Assembly: GCA_903876715.1 (NCBI GenBank)
Contig: CAIRBF010000059.1
Coordinates: 1 to 37,888, forward strand
Length of the DNA: 37,888 nucleotides
Direction of reading: 5' to 3'
Source of the DNA: an uncultured beta proteobacterium
GTDB taxonomy: Bacteria > Pseudomonadota > Gammaproteobacteria > Burkholderiales > Burkholderiaceae_C
A program made the position numbers and the translations under genes. Shown one piece after another: positions 30,572-37,888 of this stretch (position 1 is its first letter; each line of letters begins with the position of its first letter). The notes under the pieces are model-generated. The model saw only the letters and a program-made list of their open reading frames with translations. It ran no database searches and was not told the origin of the DNA.

Positions 30572-31213
30572 TCAGGGCGTCGGGCGCAAGGTCTGGCCCA
30601 GGCGCAGCAGGTGTGGCAACACACGCTCGGCTTCGTTCTCGAGCCTCAGTCGGAAGGTCTCGACGCGGTTGCGGAAGTGGCGATGGAACATCAGCGCGGG
30701 GATCGCGATGATGAGCCCGAAGGCCGTGTTGTACAAGGCCACGGAGATGCCGTGCGCCAGTTGTTGCGGATTGCCGCCGACGCTGCTGGGCGCCTGGGAG
30801 GCGAAGATCTCGATCATGCCGATCACGGTGCCCAGCAGCCCAAGCAGCGGCGCGGCGCTGGCGATCGTGCCCAAGGCGTTGAGGTAACGCTGTAACTGGT
30901 GCAGGCTCTGTCGCCCTGCGCTTTCCAGCGCCTGCCGCAGGGCAACCTCATTGAGGCGAGGTTGCGCGGACACCGCACGCAGACCCGCAGCCAGCACCGC
31001 CCCGAGCGCCGAATCGGCTGCCAGCCGTTCCAGCGCCTCATCGCTGGGTACTCCCTGGCGCACGCCGGCGATGACCTCATCGGTCATGCCGGGAGGATGT
31101 ACCCTTGCTGCCCGCAGGCTGTAGAGACGCTCGATGACCAGAGCCAAAGTCAAGACGGAGCAGATCATCAGAGGCCAGATCGGCCAGCCTGCGGCTTGTA
31201 TGATGCTGATCAA
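30572..31213 (-). CDS. exbB: MotA/TolQ/ExbB proton channel protein ExbB
   Basis: ExbB is the multi-pass inner-membrane partner of ExbD. The 213-aa protein has a first membrane helix near the N-terminus (WPIWPLMICSVLTLALVIERLYSLR) and two further helices, around 113-135 (IASAAPLLGLLGTVIGMIEIF) and 150-175 (GISVALYNTAFGLIIAIPALM), with the TolQ-family GLLGTVIGM signature and a central TxAFGLI region. Translation starts at TTG at 31213, preceded by an AGGA ribosome binding site, which is a rarer start. It is the first gene of the lpxK operon and divergent from xseA. Confidence 0.93.
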   Translation of the reverse strand: MISIIQAAGWPIWPLMICSVLTLALVIERLYSLRAARVHPPGMTDEVIAGVRQGVPSDEALERLAADSALGAVLAAGLRAVSAQPRLNEVALRQALESAGRQSLHQLQRYLNALGTIASAAPLLGLLGTVIGMIEIFASQAPSSVGGNPQQLAHGISVALYNTAFGLIIAIPALMFHRHFRNRVETFRLRLENEAERVLPHLLRLGQTLRPTP

Positions 31214-31420
31214 GGTCCTATCCGTAAGTGTTGATTCGCGCGCACGGATTATTGCGGAAGCAGCCGACCCGGTTTGACTCGCTGCGCCAGCGTGGCCTCA
31301 GCCCCTCAGGCAGCGTGAGCGGCACCTCGAAGGCTGCTCTTGAGGTCCGTCACGGGCCTTGTGCCCTGCCAGCGGGCTGCGCCGCAGGCAGCGGCGCGGA
31401 GTCTCGTTGCCCTCTTCCCC

Positions 31421-32758
31421 ATGCCTGAAAACGACGAAGTCACCCGGGGCGAGGGCCCCAGCAGCCTGGCCTGGAGCGTGGCCGCCCTGCTGCTCGCACT
31501 CACGGACGCGTTGGCAGCGCGGTTCGGTTCCGTGACGGTCCACGGCGAGCTCTCGGGTTGGTCGCGAGCGGCCAGCGGACACGCCTATTTCAACCTGAAG
31601 GACGCCGACGGCGCTGCCGCCTCCTTGCGCTGCGTGCTGTTTCGGCGCGCTGCGACCTTGGTCGATTTCGCGCCGGCTGACGGGCAGCGGGTGGAGTTGC
31701 GTGGCCGGCTCGCGCTCTATGAGCCTCGAGGTGACCTGCAGTTCGTCGTCGAGTCCATGCGTCGTCAGGGCGCCGGATCCCTCTATGAACAGTTCCTGCG
31801 CCTGCGTGCCCGCCTGGAGGCGGCAGGCCTTTTCGACCCGTCGCGCCGGCGTTTGCTGCAGCCCCATCCGCGCGCCCTGGGTGTTATTACGTCGGCTGGC
31901 GCTGCGGCCTTGCGTGACGTGGTCACGGCATTGCAACGGCGCTCGGCACATGTTCCCGTGGTGATCTACCCTTGTCTGGTGCAGGGCGCCGAAGCGCCTG
32001 CGTCCATCGTTCGCGCGATACAGCAGGCCGGCGCGCGGGCCGAAGTGGACGTTCTGCTGCTCGTGCGTGGCGGCGGGTCGCTCGAGGATCTATGGGCCTT
32101 CAACGACGAGCGGGTCGTCCGGGCGATCGCCTCCTCGCCCATCCCGGTGGTCTGCGGGGTCGGTCACGAAACGGATGTGACGCTCTCGGATCTGGCCGCC
32201 GACCTACGAGCGCCGACGCCGACCGCTGCGGCGGAACTGGCTGCGCCCCTTCGCGATGAGTTGCTGCACCGGCTGGCGACCGTGCAGGCACGCATGGGCC
32301 AGGGTGTGCACAGGGGGATCGAGCGGCAATCGCAACGCCTGGATCTGCTCGCGCGACGAGCTGGTCAACCGGGTGGAAGGCTGGCAGCTCAGGCCGAAAG
32401 AATGTCGTCGCTCGGACAAAGATTGCAGCGGGCCGTGGGTACCCACGCGCTGCTCGACCGGCAGCGCCACTCCTCGCAGGAGCGGGCACTGGCGCGGGCC
32501 GTGGGGCGAATTCTCTCGACCCAGGAGTACCGTCTGAACGCCCTCGGGCTGCGCCTGCAGGCTGTGCATCCGCAGCATGTGCTGCAACGCGGCTACGCCT
32601 GGGTGAGCGACGAAGCCGGCAGCCCAGTGCCCGGTGTCGGCGCCTTGCGCCCCGGCATGACCGTCTACGCCGTCATGCACGACGGCCGGGCGCGGGCCTG
32701 CGTGACGGGGACCGAAGCAGACACGCCGGGCGGACCGCGCGACCTCCCGCCTGCTTGA
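31421..32758 (+). CDS. xseA: Exodeoxyribonuclease VII large subunit
   Basis: XseA is the catalytic subunit of exonuclease VII, which degrades single-stranded DNA from both ends together with the small subunit XseB (not in the window). The protein from the ATG at 31421 has 445 aa, with an N-terminal OB fold ([22 protein letters not shown]), the central catalytic domain ([24 protein letters not shown] and [16 protein letters not shown], then [16 protein letters not shown] with APTPTAAAE), and a long coiled region at the C-terminal side. The frame runs open upstream to 31340, but the ATG at 31421 is the natural start. It precedes sodB by 124 bases. Confidence 0.96.
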   Translation: MPENDEVTRGEGPSSLAWSVAALLLALTDALAARFGSVTVHGELSGWSRAASGHAYFNLKDADGAAASLRCVLFRRAATLVDFAPADGQRVELRGRLALYEPRGDLQFVVESMRRQGAGSLYEQFLRLRARLEAAGLFDPSRRRLLQPHPRALGVITSAGAAALRDVVTALQRRSAHVPVVIYPCLVQGAEAPASIVRAIQQAGARAEVDVLLLVRGGGSLEDLWAFNDERVVRAIASSPIPVVCGVGHETDVTLSDLAADLRAPTPTAAAELAAPLRDELLHRLATVQARMGQGVHRGIERQSQRLDLLARRAGQPGGRLAAQAERMSSLGQRLQRAVGTHALLDRQRHSSQERALARAVGRILSTQEYRLNALGLRLQAVHPQHVLQRGYAWVSDEAGSPVPGVGALRPGMTVYAVMHDGRARACVTGTEADTPGGPRDLPPA

Positions 32759-32830
32759 CGCTCGTCACCGCGGTGATCGCGAGCAGGTCCAGACAAGGGC
32801 ACGCACTCTGTCGGTCGATGGGCTCCTGCC

Positions 32831-32878
32831 TACAATCAGTGGCCATTGTGTCGGCACCATTCACTGTTTCGACAGGAG
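32831..32878 (+). promoter_or_regulatory. Candidate -10 box and ribosome binding site of sodB
   Basis: TACAAT at 32831-32836 is a near-consensus -10 box, leaving a leader of about 40 bases. A strong AGGAG lies just before the ATG at 32883. The -35 region at the right distance (CTGTCG) is a weak match. Confidence 0.4.
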
Positions 32879-32882
32879 TCCC

Positions 32883-33464
32883 ATGGAACACGTCCTTCCC
32901 CCTCTGCCGTACCCCATCGACGCGCTCGCGCCCCACTACAGCCGCGAGACGCTCGAGTTCCACCACGGCAAGCACCACAATGCCTACGTCGTCAACCTGA
33001 ACAACCTGCAGAAGGGCACGGATTTTGAGTCCATGACCCTCGAGGACATCGTCAAGAAGTCCTCCGGCGGCGTCTACAACAATGCCGCGCAGATCTGGAA
33101 CCACACCTTTTTCTGGAACTGCATGAAGCCCGCTGGTGGCGGTGAGCCCACGGGCTCGCTGGCTGCGGCCATCCAGGCGAAGTGGGGTTCGTACAGCGCC
33201 TTCCGCGAGGCCTTCGTCAAGTCGGCCGTGGGCAACTTCGGTTCGGGCTGGACCTGGCTGGTCAGGAAGGCCGACGGCAGCGTCGACATCGTCAACACCG
33301 GCGCCGCCGGCACACCGCTGACCACCGCGGACAAGGCTCTGCTGACGGTCGATGTGTGGGAGCACGCCTACTACATCGACTACCGCAACCTGCGCCAGAA
33401 GTTCGTCGAGACCTTCCTCGACAAGCTGGTCAACTGGGACTTCGCGGCGCGCAACTACGGTTGA
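32883..33464 (+). CDS. sodB: Superoxide dismutase, iron type
   Basis: SodB dismutates superoxide to peroxide and oxygen in the cytoplasm. The 193-aa protein has the four metal ligands H27 (EFHHGKHH), H74 (IWNHTFFW), D157 and H161 ([11 protein letters not shown]). The glutamine Q70 before the second ligand is the iron-type pattern; manganese enzymes usually carry this glutamine elsewhere. The C-terminus is the regular [12 protein letters not shown]. The ATG has a good ribosome binding site. It has a TACAAT -10 candidate of its own and is closed by a strong terminator, so it is probably a separate transcript from xseA. Confidence 0.98.
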   Translation: MEHVLPPLPYPIDALAPHYSRETLEFHHGKHHNAYVVNLNNLQKGTDFESMTLEDIVKKSSGGVYNNAAQIWNHTFFWNCMKPAGGGEPTGSLAAAIQAKWGSYSAFREAFVKSAVGNFGSGWTWLVRKADGSVDIVNTGAAGTPLTTADKALLTVDVWEHAYYIDYRNLRQKFVETFLDKLVNWDFAARNYG

Positions 33465-33510
33465 GGCCGCTGTCCAGGACGCCGCGGCGAAGCAGCGTTG
33501 CCTGGAGTGA

Positions 33511-33539
33511 AAGGGCTGGCATCCGCCAGCCCTTTTTCC
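33511..33539 (+). terminator. Rho-independent terminator of sodB
   Basis: A perfect 10-bp stem AAGGGCTGGC / GCCAGCCCTT with a 4-base loop ATCC is followed by a T-tract (TTTTT shared with the stem end). It lies 47 bases after the sodB stop and in front of the convergent DUF192 gene, whose intact frame would end at 33562. Confidence 0.92.
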
Positions 33540-33561
33540 TTACCCCGCGTCCCTCGGGCGG

Positions 33562-34041
33562 TCAGGGGCTGAAGGGCCCGCCCTTGAGCCGGTAGCCGGC
33601 CTGGATGCCACGCTTGCCGAACCAGCCCTGATTCATCTAGAGCGCAAACCGCACGGGCTTGGTCGAGCAGTGCGAGGCCTCGGATCGCGCTTGCATGTCG
33701 GCCAGATTGACGATGGTTCCGTCGTCAGCGATGAAGGCGATGGACAGCGGCAGCAGCGTGTTCTTCATCCAGAAGCAGCGCGGGGAGACGTCGTCGAAGA
33801 CGAACAGCATGCCCTCGTGCTGTGCCATCTGGGTGCGCATCATCATGCCGATCTGCTGCTGCTGGGGCGTGCGCGCCAACTCGGCCGTGATCTGGTGCAG
33901 GCCGGCCTGAAGCACGACGGTGGGCAGGCGGGCCTGGGGCATCTCCTGGGCCAATGCGTGCCCGGCCGACAGCAGCTCGCTGACCACTGTGAAGATGGCG
34001 ACAAGCACGAATGAAAACGGTCGTTGGCGGTGATTCAGCAT
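33562..34041 (-). pseudogene. DUF192 family exported protein, interrupted by an in-frame amber codon
   Basis: This is a DUF192 (UPF0127) protein with a signal peptide (hydrophobic FVLVAIFTVV, AHALA cleavage region). The frame from the ATG at 34041 (an earlier ATG at 34086 is possible) stops at TAG 33639-33637 after 134 codons. Reading on in the same frame gives 24 more residues, MNQGWFGKRGIQAGYRLKGG..., ending at TGA 33564-33562, which is exactly the normal DUF192 C-terminus. The family usually has Glu where the stop is (ALEMNQGWF), so one G to T change explains it. The conserved core (EGMLFVFDDV, FWMKNTLLPLSIAFI, SHCSTKPVRFAL) is intact. A truncated protein might still be made; function is unknown. 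Confidence 0.8.
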
Positions 34042-34054
34042 AGGAACGCGGTGT

Positions 34055-34068
34055 TTGACACAGGTCAT
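34055..34068 (+). promoter_or_regulatory. Possible FNR/ANR-like site upstream of ccoI
   Basis: TTGACACAGGTCAT contains a perfect TGAC-N4-GTCA palindrome, related to the FNR/ANR consensus TTGAT-N4-ATCAA (7 of 10 key positions by eye). Oxygen-responsive control of cbb3 genes by FNR-type regulators is well known. The site is centred only 36 bases before the ccoI ATG, which is close for a class II activator. TTGACA may instead be a -35 box. Confidence 0.25.
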
Positions 34069-34097
34069 GGGCTGGGCGTGCTGCATGAGGAATCATT

Positions 34098-36440
34098 ATG
34101 AGTTCTGACGCAGTCCCCATGACCGTAGCCGCTCCCACCCTCAGCGTGGCCGTCTCCGCTGAGGCATTCACAGGCATCGACGAACCCGAAGAGGTCGCGC
34201 GCTACACCCGCTGGGAAAGCGGTGCCGATGGCCGCAGACGTGGCGTTTCCGCCTTCCAGCTATCGGGCTTGCACTGCGCCGCCTGCGCCGGGCTCATCGA
34301 GGACGCGCTCGAGCGGGTTGCGGGCGTGGAGGCCGCTCGAGTCAGCGCAGGTGCGCGCCGGGCCCTGGTGCGCTGGGATCCCGAGCGCGTTCGTCCTTCG
34401 GACCTGCTGACGGCCGTGAGCCGGGCCGGCTACAGCGCCGCGCCCGACGTGGCGGCCGCCGCACGTGACTTGCGGCGCGACGAGCACCGTGCTGCACTGT
34501 GGCGGCTGTTCGTCGCAAGCTTTCTCGCGATGCAGGTGATGATGCTGGCCACGCCCTCGTACGTGGCCGCCGACGGCGACCTGTCAGACGACCTTCGCAA
34601 CCTTCTGAACTGGGGCAGCTGGGTGCTGAGCGTGCCCGTGCTGTGGTTCTCCGGGATGCCCTTCCTGCAAGGTGCCTGGCGTTCGCTGCGCTCGCGCCGG
34701 ATCGGCATGGACGTGCCCGTGGCCTTGGGCCTCACCGCTGCCTTCGTTGCCAGTTCGGCCGCCACGTTCGACCCCTCGGGAATCTGGGGTCGCGAGGTCT
34801 ACTTCGATTCGTTGACGATGTTCCTGGCCTTCCTTTGGCTCGGCCGCTACCTGGACATCCGGGCGCGACACCGTGCCGCGCTGGCGCTGGAGTCGGCGCT
34901 CGACGCCCTGCCGCAGACCGCATGGCGCGTGCGGGTTGATGGTGGCATCGACGTGGTCAGCGTGCACCGGCTTCAACCAGGTGACCGGGTGCGGGTGCCT
35001 GCAGGAGGGGCCGTGCCGGCCGACGGCGCCCTGCTGAGCGCCGGAGCCGACGTCTCCGAAGCCCTGGTGACGGGCGAATCTGCTGCCGTGGCGCGCCGTA
35101 CAGGCGAGCCGCTGCTTGCCGGCAGCTTCAACGCCGGCGCTCCCTTCGAGTTCCGGGTGGAGCGCGTGGGCGCCGACACACGCCACGAGGCCATTCTGGC
35201 CCTGATGCGCGAGGCCCTGACCCAGCGCCCGGCGGCTGCGGCGCTGGCTGACCGCTGGGCTGGGCCCTTCCTGTGGGCCGTGCTCGTGCTGGCTGCCGCA
35301 AGCGCTGCGGCATGGAGCCTGTTCGACCCCACGCGCGCGGTCGCGGTCGCGGTGGCCGTGCTGATCGTCACGTGCCCCTGCGCACTGTGGCTGGCCACGC
35401 CCGCAGCGCTGGTGGCTGCGGCGGGTGGCCTGGCGCGCCGCGGCGTTCTGTTGCGTCGTCTCGACGCGCTGGAGGCCATGGCCAACATCGGACAAGTGTT
35501 CGTCGACAAGACAGGCACGCTGACCGAGGACCGATTGCGCGTGGCCGGTACGCGGCTGCTGCACACCGCCACTGAATTTGGCGTGGGCGACGCAGACCAG
35601 GCCCTGGCGTTGGGCGCGAAACTTGCGCAGTGGTCGACCCATCCGGCTTCACGGGCTCTGGTCGACGCCGCTGCTGCGCTGACTGACACAGCCCCCGTGG
35701 CCTGGCCGTGGGTCGACGTGGTCGAGGTGCCGGGTTGCGGCCTGGAGGCGCGCGATCCCAAGGGGCAGTGCTGGCGCCTCGGGCGCCCTGAGTGGGTAAG
35801 GGAAGGGCGCCGCAGCCCGCAGACGAGCACCGCGGCGGACCGCGCCGAGCCCACCGAGCATCTGGTGCTTGCGTGCGAAGGGCAGCTTGTGGCCGACATC
35901 ACGCTCACCGAGGTGCTGCGCGACGACGCCCGCTCCACCGTGCAGGGATTGCGCGACCTGGGCATGCGCGTGGTGCTGTTGTCCGGGGACGCACCACATC
36001 GGACGCAGGCGCTGGCAAGCACGATCGGCTGCGACGCGGTGCGGGCCGGCGTCGATCCTGAGGGCAAGCTGCAGACACTGCGCGAGGCGCGCGCTGCCGG
36101 CCGGCCCGTGGCGATGGTCGGCGATGGCTTGAACGACGCGCCAGTGCTGGCGGCCGCCGATGTCTCGATAGCAATGGGCCATGGCGCGCTCGCCGCGCGC
36201 GAGGCGGCAGACGCCGTCGTCGTCAGCGGTCGGCCATCCGGTGTCCTTGACCTGGCGCGGGTAGCGCGTCGAACACGCGCGATCATGAGCCAGAACATGA
36301 CCTGGGCCGTGGCCTACAACGCAGCCAGCATCCCATTGGCGATTGCCGGATGGATGCCTCCATGGGCGGCGGGTCTGGGCATGGCGGGCAGTTCCTTGCT
36401 GGTGATCCTGAACGCCCAACGGGCGGGCGGCCGCTGCTGA
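34098..36440 (+). CDS. ccoI: Copper-transporting P-type ATPase for cbb3 oxidase (CcoI/FixI)
   Basis: CcoI is a P1B ATPase that supplies copper for the CuB centre of cbb3 oxidase, moving it across the inner membrane. The 780-aa protein has one N-terminal heavy-metal domain (LSGLHCAACAG, C60 and C63), then membrane helices, TGES at 325-328 of the actuator domain, the CPC metal motif TCPCALWLATP at 425-435, the phosphorylation site DKTGT at 470-474, STHPAS (the HP motif of P1B pumps), LSGD and GDGLNDAP. The cysteine-rich N-terminal segment seen in some family members is absent. It is followed by ccoS after 6 bases and by ccoN, supporting this assignment over a general copper exporter. Confidence 0.93.
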   Translation: MSSDAVPMTVAAPTLSVAVSAEAFTGIDEPEEVARYTRWESGADGRRRGVSAFQLSGLHCAACAGLIEDALERVAGVEAARVSAGARRALVRWDPERVRPSDLLTAVSRAGYSAAPDVAAAARDLRRDEHRAALWRLFVASFLAMQVMMLATPSYVAADGDLSDDLRNLLNWGSWVLSVPVLWFSGMPFLQGAWRSLRSRRIGMDVPVALGLTAAFVASSAATFDPSGIWGREVYFDSLTMFLAFLWLGRYLDIRARHRAALALESALDALPQTAWRVRVDGGIDVVSVHRLQPGDRVRVPAGGAVPADGALLSAGADVSEALVTGESAAVARRTGEPLLAGSFNAGAPFEFRVERVGADTRHEAILALMREALTQRPAAAALADRWAGPFLWAVLVLAAASAAAWSLFDPTRAVAVAVAVLIVTCPCALWLATPAALVAAAGGLARRGVLLRRLDALEAMANIGQVFVDKTGTLTEDRLRVAGTRLLHTATEFGVGDADQALALGAKLAQWSTHPASRALVDAAAALTDTAPVAWPWVDVVEVPGCGLEARDPKGQCWRLGRPEWVREGRRSPQTSTAADRAEPTEHLVLACEGQLVADITLTEVLRDDARSTVQGLRDLGMRVVLLSGDAPHRTQALASTIGCDAVRAGVDPEGKLQTLREARAAGRPVAMVGDGLNDAPVLAAADVSIAMGHGALAAREAADAVVVSGRPSGVLDLARVARRTRAIMSQNMTWAVAYNAASIPLAIAGWMPPWAAGLGMAGSSLLVILNAQRAGGRC

Positions 36441-36446
36441 GCGTCG

Positions 36447-36629
36447 ATGGACATCCTCTACCTGCTGATTCCGCTGTCCGCGGTGCTCGTACTCGCCATC
36501 GTCGCCATCTTTGGCTGGGCTGTCCACAGCGGTCAGTTCGATGACCTGGAGAGCGAGGGCGAGCGCGCGCTCCAAGCGCAGGACGAGCCCGAGGAGCTTG
36601 ACCGAGGTCAAGGCCAAAACGGGGGGTAG
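36447..36629 (+). CDS. ccoS: cbb3-type cytochrome oxidase assembly protein CcoS
   Basis: CcoS is a small single-span membrane protein needed for cofactor insertion into cbb3 oxidase. The 60-aa product begins MDILYLLIPLSAVLVLAIVA, one transmembrane helix, followed by the family signature FGWAVHSGQFDDLESEGERAL. The C-terminal tail is short and hydrophilic. It sits 6 bases after ccoI, with 126 bases to ccoN. The family is known for very short proteins, and this length is normal. Confidence 0.95.
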   Translation: MDILYLLIPLSAVLVLAIVAIFGWAVHSGQFDDLESEGERALQAQDEPEELDRGQGQNGG

Positions 36630-36744
36630 CCGCAAGAATCTCCGTGCAAACCCTGCCCGGGAGCTGCGGGAGCTTCCCAAGTCTCCTGGAACCCGCGCAG
36701 GGGCAGGTCGGGTGCAGCCCCCTCGTGAGGATGCCCACACAGCT

Positions 36745-36755
36745 GGAGGTTCTTG
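36745..36755 (+). promoter_or_regulatory. Strong ribosome binding site of ccoN
   Basis: GGAGGT at 36745-36750 lies five bases before the ATG at 36756 and fixes the ccoN start. No promoter was recognised in the 126 bases after ccoS. Confidence 0.75.
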
Positions 36756-37888
36756 ATGGCAGAGCAGAGGCAGGGCGGCATGGCCGCCTATTTCGATACA
36801 CCCGTGCGCTGGTTTGCGTTGGCCGCAGTGTTGTGGGGCGTGGTGGGGATGCTGGTGGGCGTGATCATCGCCGCCCAGCTTGCGTGGCCGGAGCTCAACC
36901 TGGGCATTCCCTGGCTGAGCTACGGGCGGCTGCGGCCGCTGCACACGAATGCAGTGATCTTCGCTTTCGGCGGAAGTGTCCTGTTCGCCACCGCTTATCA
37001 CGTGGTGCAGCGGACCTCCCAAACCCGGCTGTTCGCGCCGAGCCTTGCCTTGTTCACGTTCTTTGGCTGGCAGTTGGTCATCCTCCTGGCAGCGCTCACG
37101 CTGCCGCTGGGCATCACCTCGGGCAAGGAGTATGCCGAGCTCGAGTGGCCGATCGATCTGCTGATCGCGGTGGTATGGGTGGCGTTTGCCGTTGTGTTCT
37201 TCGGCACCGTGGGCACCCGCAAGGTACGCCACATCTACGTTGCAAACTGGTTCTTCGGCGCGTTCATCATCGCGGTGGCGCTGCTGCACATCGTCAACAG
37301 CGCGGCGATCCCGGTGACCTTGACGAAGAGTTATTCGGCATACGCCGGCGTGCAGGACGCGATGGTGCAGTGGTGGTACGGGCACAACGCGGTGGGTTTC
37401 TTCCTCACCGGTCACGGAGATATTCCGACCACCGTGCAGGCGAGCTTCTTCGAGGCCAAGAGCTACTCCATCTATTCCGGCGTGCAGAACGCGCTGGTGC
37501 AGTGGTGGTACGGGCATAACGCCGTCGGCTTCTTCCTGACCGCGGCGTTCCTGGGAATGATGTACTACTTCATCCCGAAGCAGGCCGGCCGGCCGGTGTA
37601 TTCCTACCGCCTGTCGGTGGTGCACTTCTGGTCGCTGATCTTCATGTATATCTGGGCCGGCCCGCACCACCTGCACTACACGGCGCTGCCCGACTGGTCG
37701 CAGACGCTGGGCATGGTGTTCTCCGTGATCCTGTGGATGCCCAGCTGGGGCGGCATGATCAACGGGCTGATGACCCTGTCGGGCGCGTGGGACAAGCTGC
37801 GCACCGATCCCGGGCTGCGCTTCTCCGTCACCGCCGTGGGCTTCTACGGCATGAGCACCTTCGAGGGACCGATGATGTCCATCAAGGA
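36756..37888 (+). CDS. ccoN: cbb3-type cytochrome c oxidase subunit I, with internal duplication (3' truncated by window)
   Basis: CcoN is the catalytic haem-copper subunit of cbb3 oxidase, the high-affinity terminal oxidase. The frame stays open from the ATG at 36756 to the window end (377 codons seen). Early family features include [14 protein letters not shown] and the low-spin haem histidine in [12 protein letters not shown]. The [12 protein letters not shown] pair (CuB ligands) and [11 protein letters not shown] follow later. Residues 191-218 and 235-262 are near-identical copies (24 of 28 residues) of the segment KSYS...[13 protein letters not shown], which carries another CuB-ligand histidine, separated by 16 residues unrelated to the usual protein. 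Normal CcoN has this segment once, so topology and function of this allele are doubtful. Confidence 0.9.
   Translation, partial: MAEQRQGGMAAYFDTPVRWFALAAVLWGVVGMLVGVIIAAQLAWPELNLGIPWLSYGRLRPLHTNAVIFAFGGSVLFATAYHVVQRTSQTRLFAPSLALFTFFGWQLVILLAALTLPLGITSGKEYAELEWPIDLLIAVVWVAFAVVFFGTVGTRKVRHIYVANWFFGAFIIAVALLHIVNSAAIPVTLTKSYSAYAGVQDAMVQWWYGHNAVGFFLTGHGDIPTTVQASFFEAKSYSIYSGVQNALVQWWYGHNAVGFFLTAAFLGMMYYFIPKQAGRPVYSYRLSVVHFWSLIFMYIWAGPHHLHYTALPDWSQTLGMVFSVILWMPSWGGMINGLMTLSGAWDKLRTDPGLRFSVTAVGFYGMSTFEGPMMSIK
37326..37541 (+). repeat. Diverged in-frame duplication inside ccoN
   Basis: Bases 37326-37409 and 37458-37541 (84 nt each, offset 132) match at 69 positions by hand count (82%), and the encoded peptides at 24 of 28. 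Most differences are in third codon positions. The 48-nt linker 37410-37457 encodes [16 protein letters not shown]. Confidence 0.9.

Noticed and set aside
36630-36755. A small gene or attenuator between ccoS and ccoN
   Set aside because: No frame with a start and ribosome binding site, and no stable paired stems besides the ccoN ribosome binding site.

Overview
This window is a high-GC chromosomal segment of a betaproteobacterium, most likely of the order Burkholderiales. The evidence is gene content and order: phaR-rimO-metC, smpB/ratA/rnfH, a guaB-guaA locus, minCDE, exbB-exbD-lpxK-Trm112-kdsB-adk, xseA-sodB and ccoI-ccoS-ccoN. The species cannot be named from the sequence alone. Nearly all of it is core housekeeping DNA. 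I see no rRNA or tRNA gene, no CRISPR array and no intact insertion sequence.

Layout. 1-823: 3' part of a branched-chain amino-acid ABC transporter binding protein, closed by a strong terminator. 988-4218: PHA regulator phaR, the S12 methylthiotransferase rimO and a PLP-dependent cystathionine beta-lyase, all on +. 4234-5505: smpB (-) diverging from ratA and an RnfH-family gene (+). 5578-9940: guaB, an MFS exporter and guaA, joined by start/stop overlaps, so the two dedicated GMP-synthesis enzymes flank a transporter. 9941-16234 is the least conventional part: repeat-bearing non-coding DNA, a 108-aa unknown gene preceded by nested inverted repeats, two divergent Upf1/IGHMBP2-like SF1 helicases with a small CxxC protein between them, and a decayed reading frame carrying three in-frame stops. 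16235-18994: DTW-domain tRNA-modifying enzyme, a hypothetical protein, a YgjP-like metallopeptidase and a RIO-type kinase. 19089-22821: a Suv3-like helicase and DbpA, divergent, with overlapping start codons. 22893-24784: minC-minD-minE (-). 25000-26417: tadA and an LD-carboxypeptidase (+). 26472-31213: a long - strand operon, exbB-exbD-lpxK-Trm112-kdsB-adk-SDR, covering energy transduction, lipid A/KDO synthesis and adenylate metabolism. 31421-33464: xseA and sodB (+). 33562-34041: a DUF192 gene interrupted by an amber codon. 34098-37888: ccoI, ccoS and the 5' part of ccoN, for cbb3 oxidase copper delivery, assembly and catalysis.

The most striking anomalies are: (i) ccoN carries an internal, diverged in-frame duplication of the segment holding a CuB-ligand histidine; (ii) the DUF192 gene has a single nonsense codon followed by a perfectly preserved family C-terminus; (iii) a 141-codon frame with three stops overlaps the 3' end of the second SF1 helicase; (iv) the Suv3-like and dbpA start codons overlap back to back; and (v) mutually exclusive stems or a pseudoknot can form just upstream of the unknown gene at 10406. 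I found no convincing new multi-gene system. The divergent helicase pair with its CxxC protein is the best candidate for follow-up.
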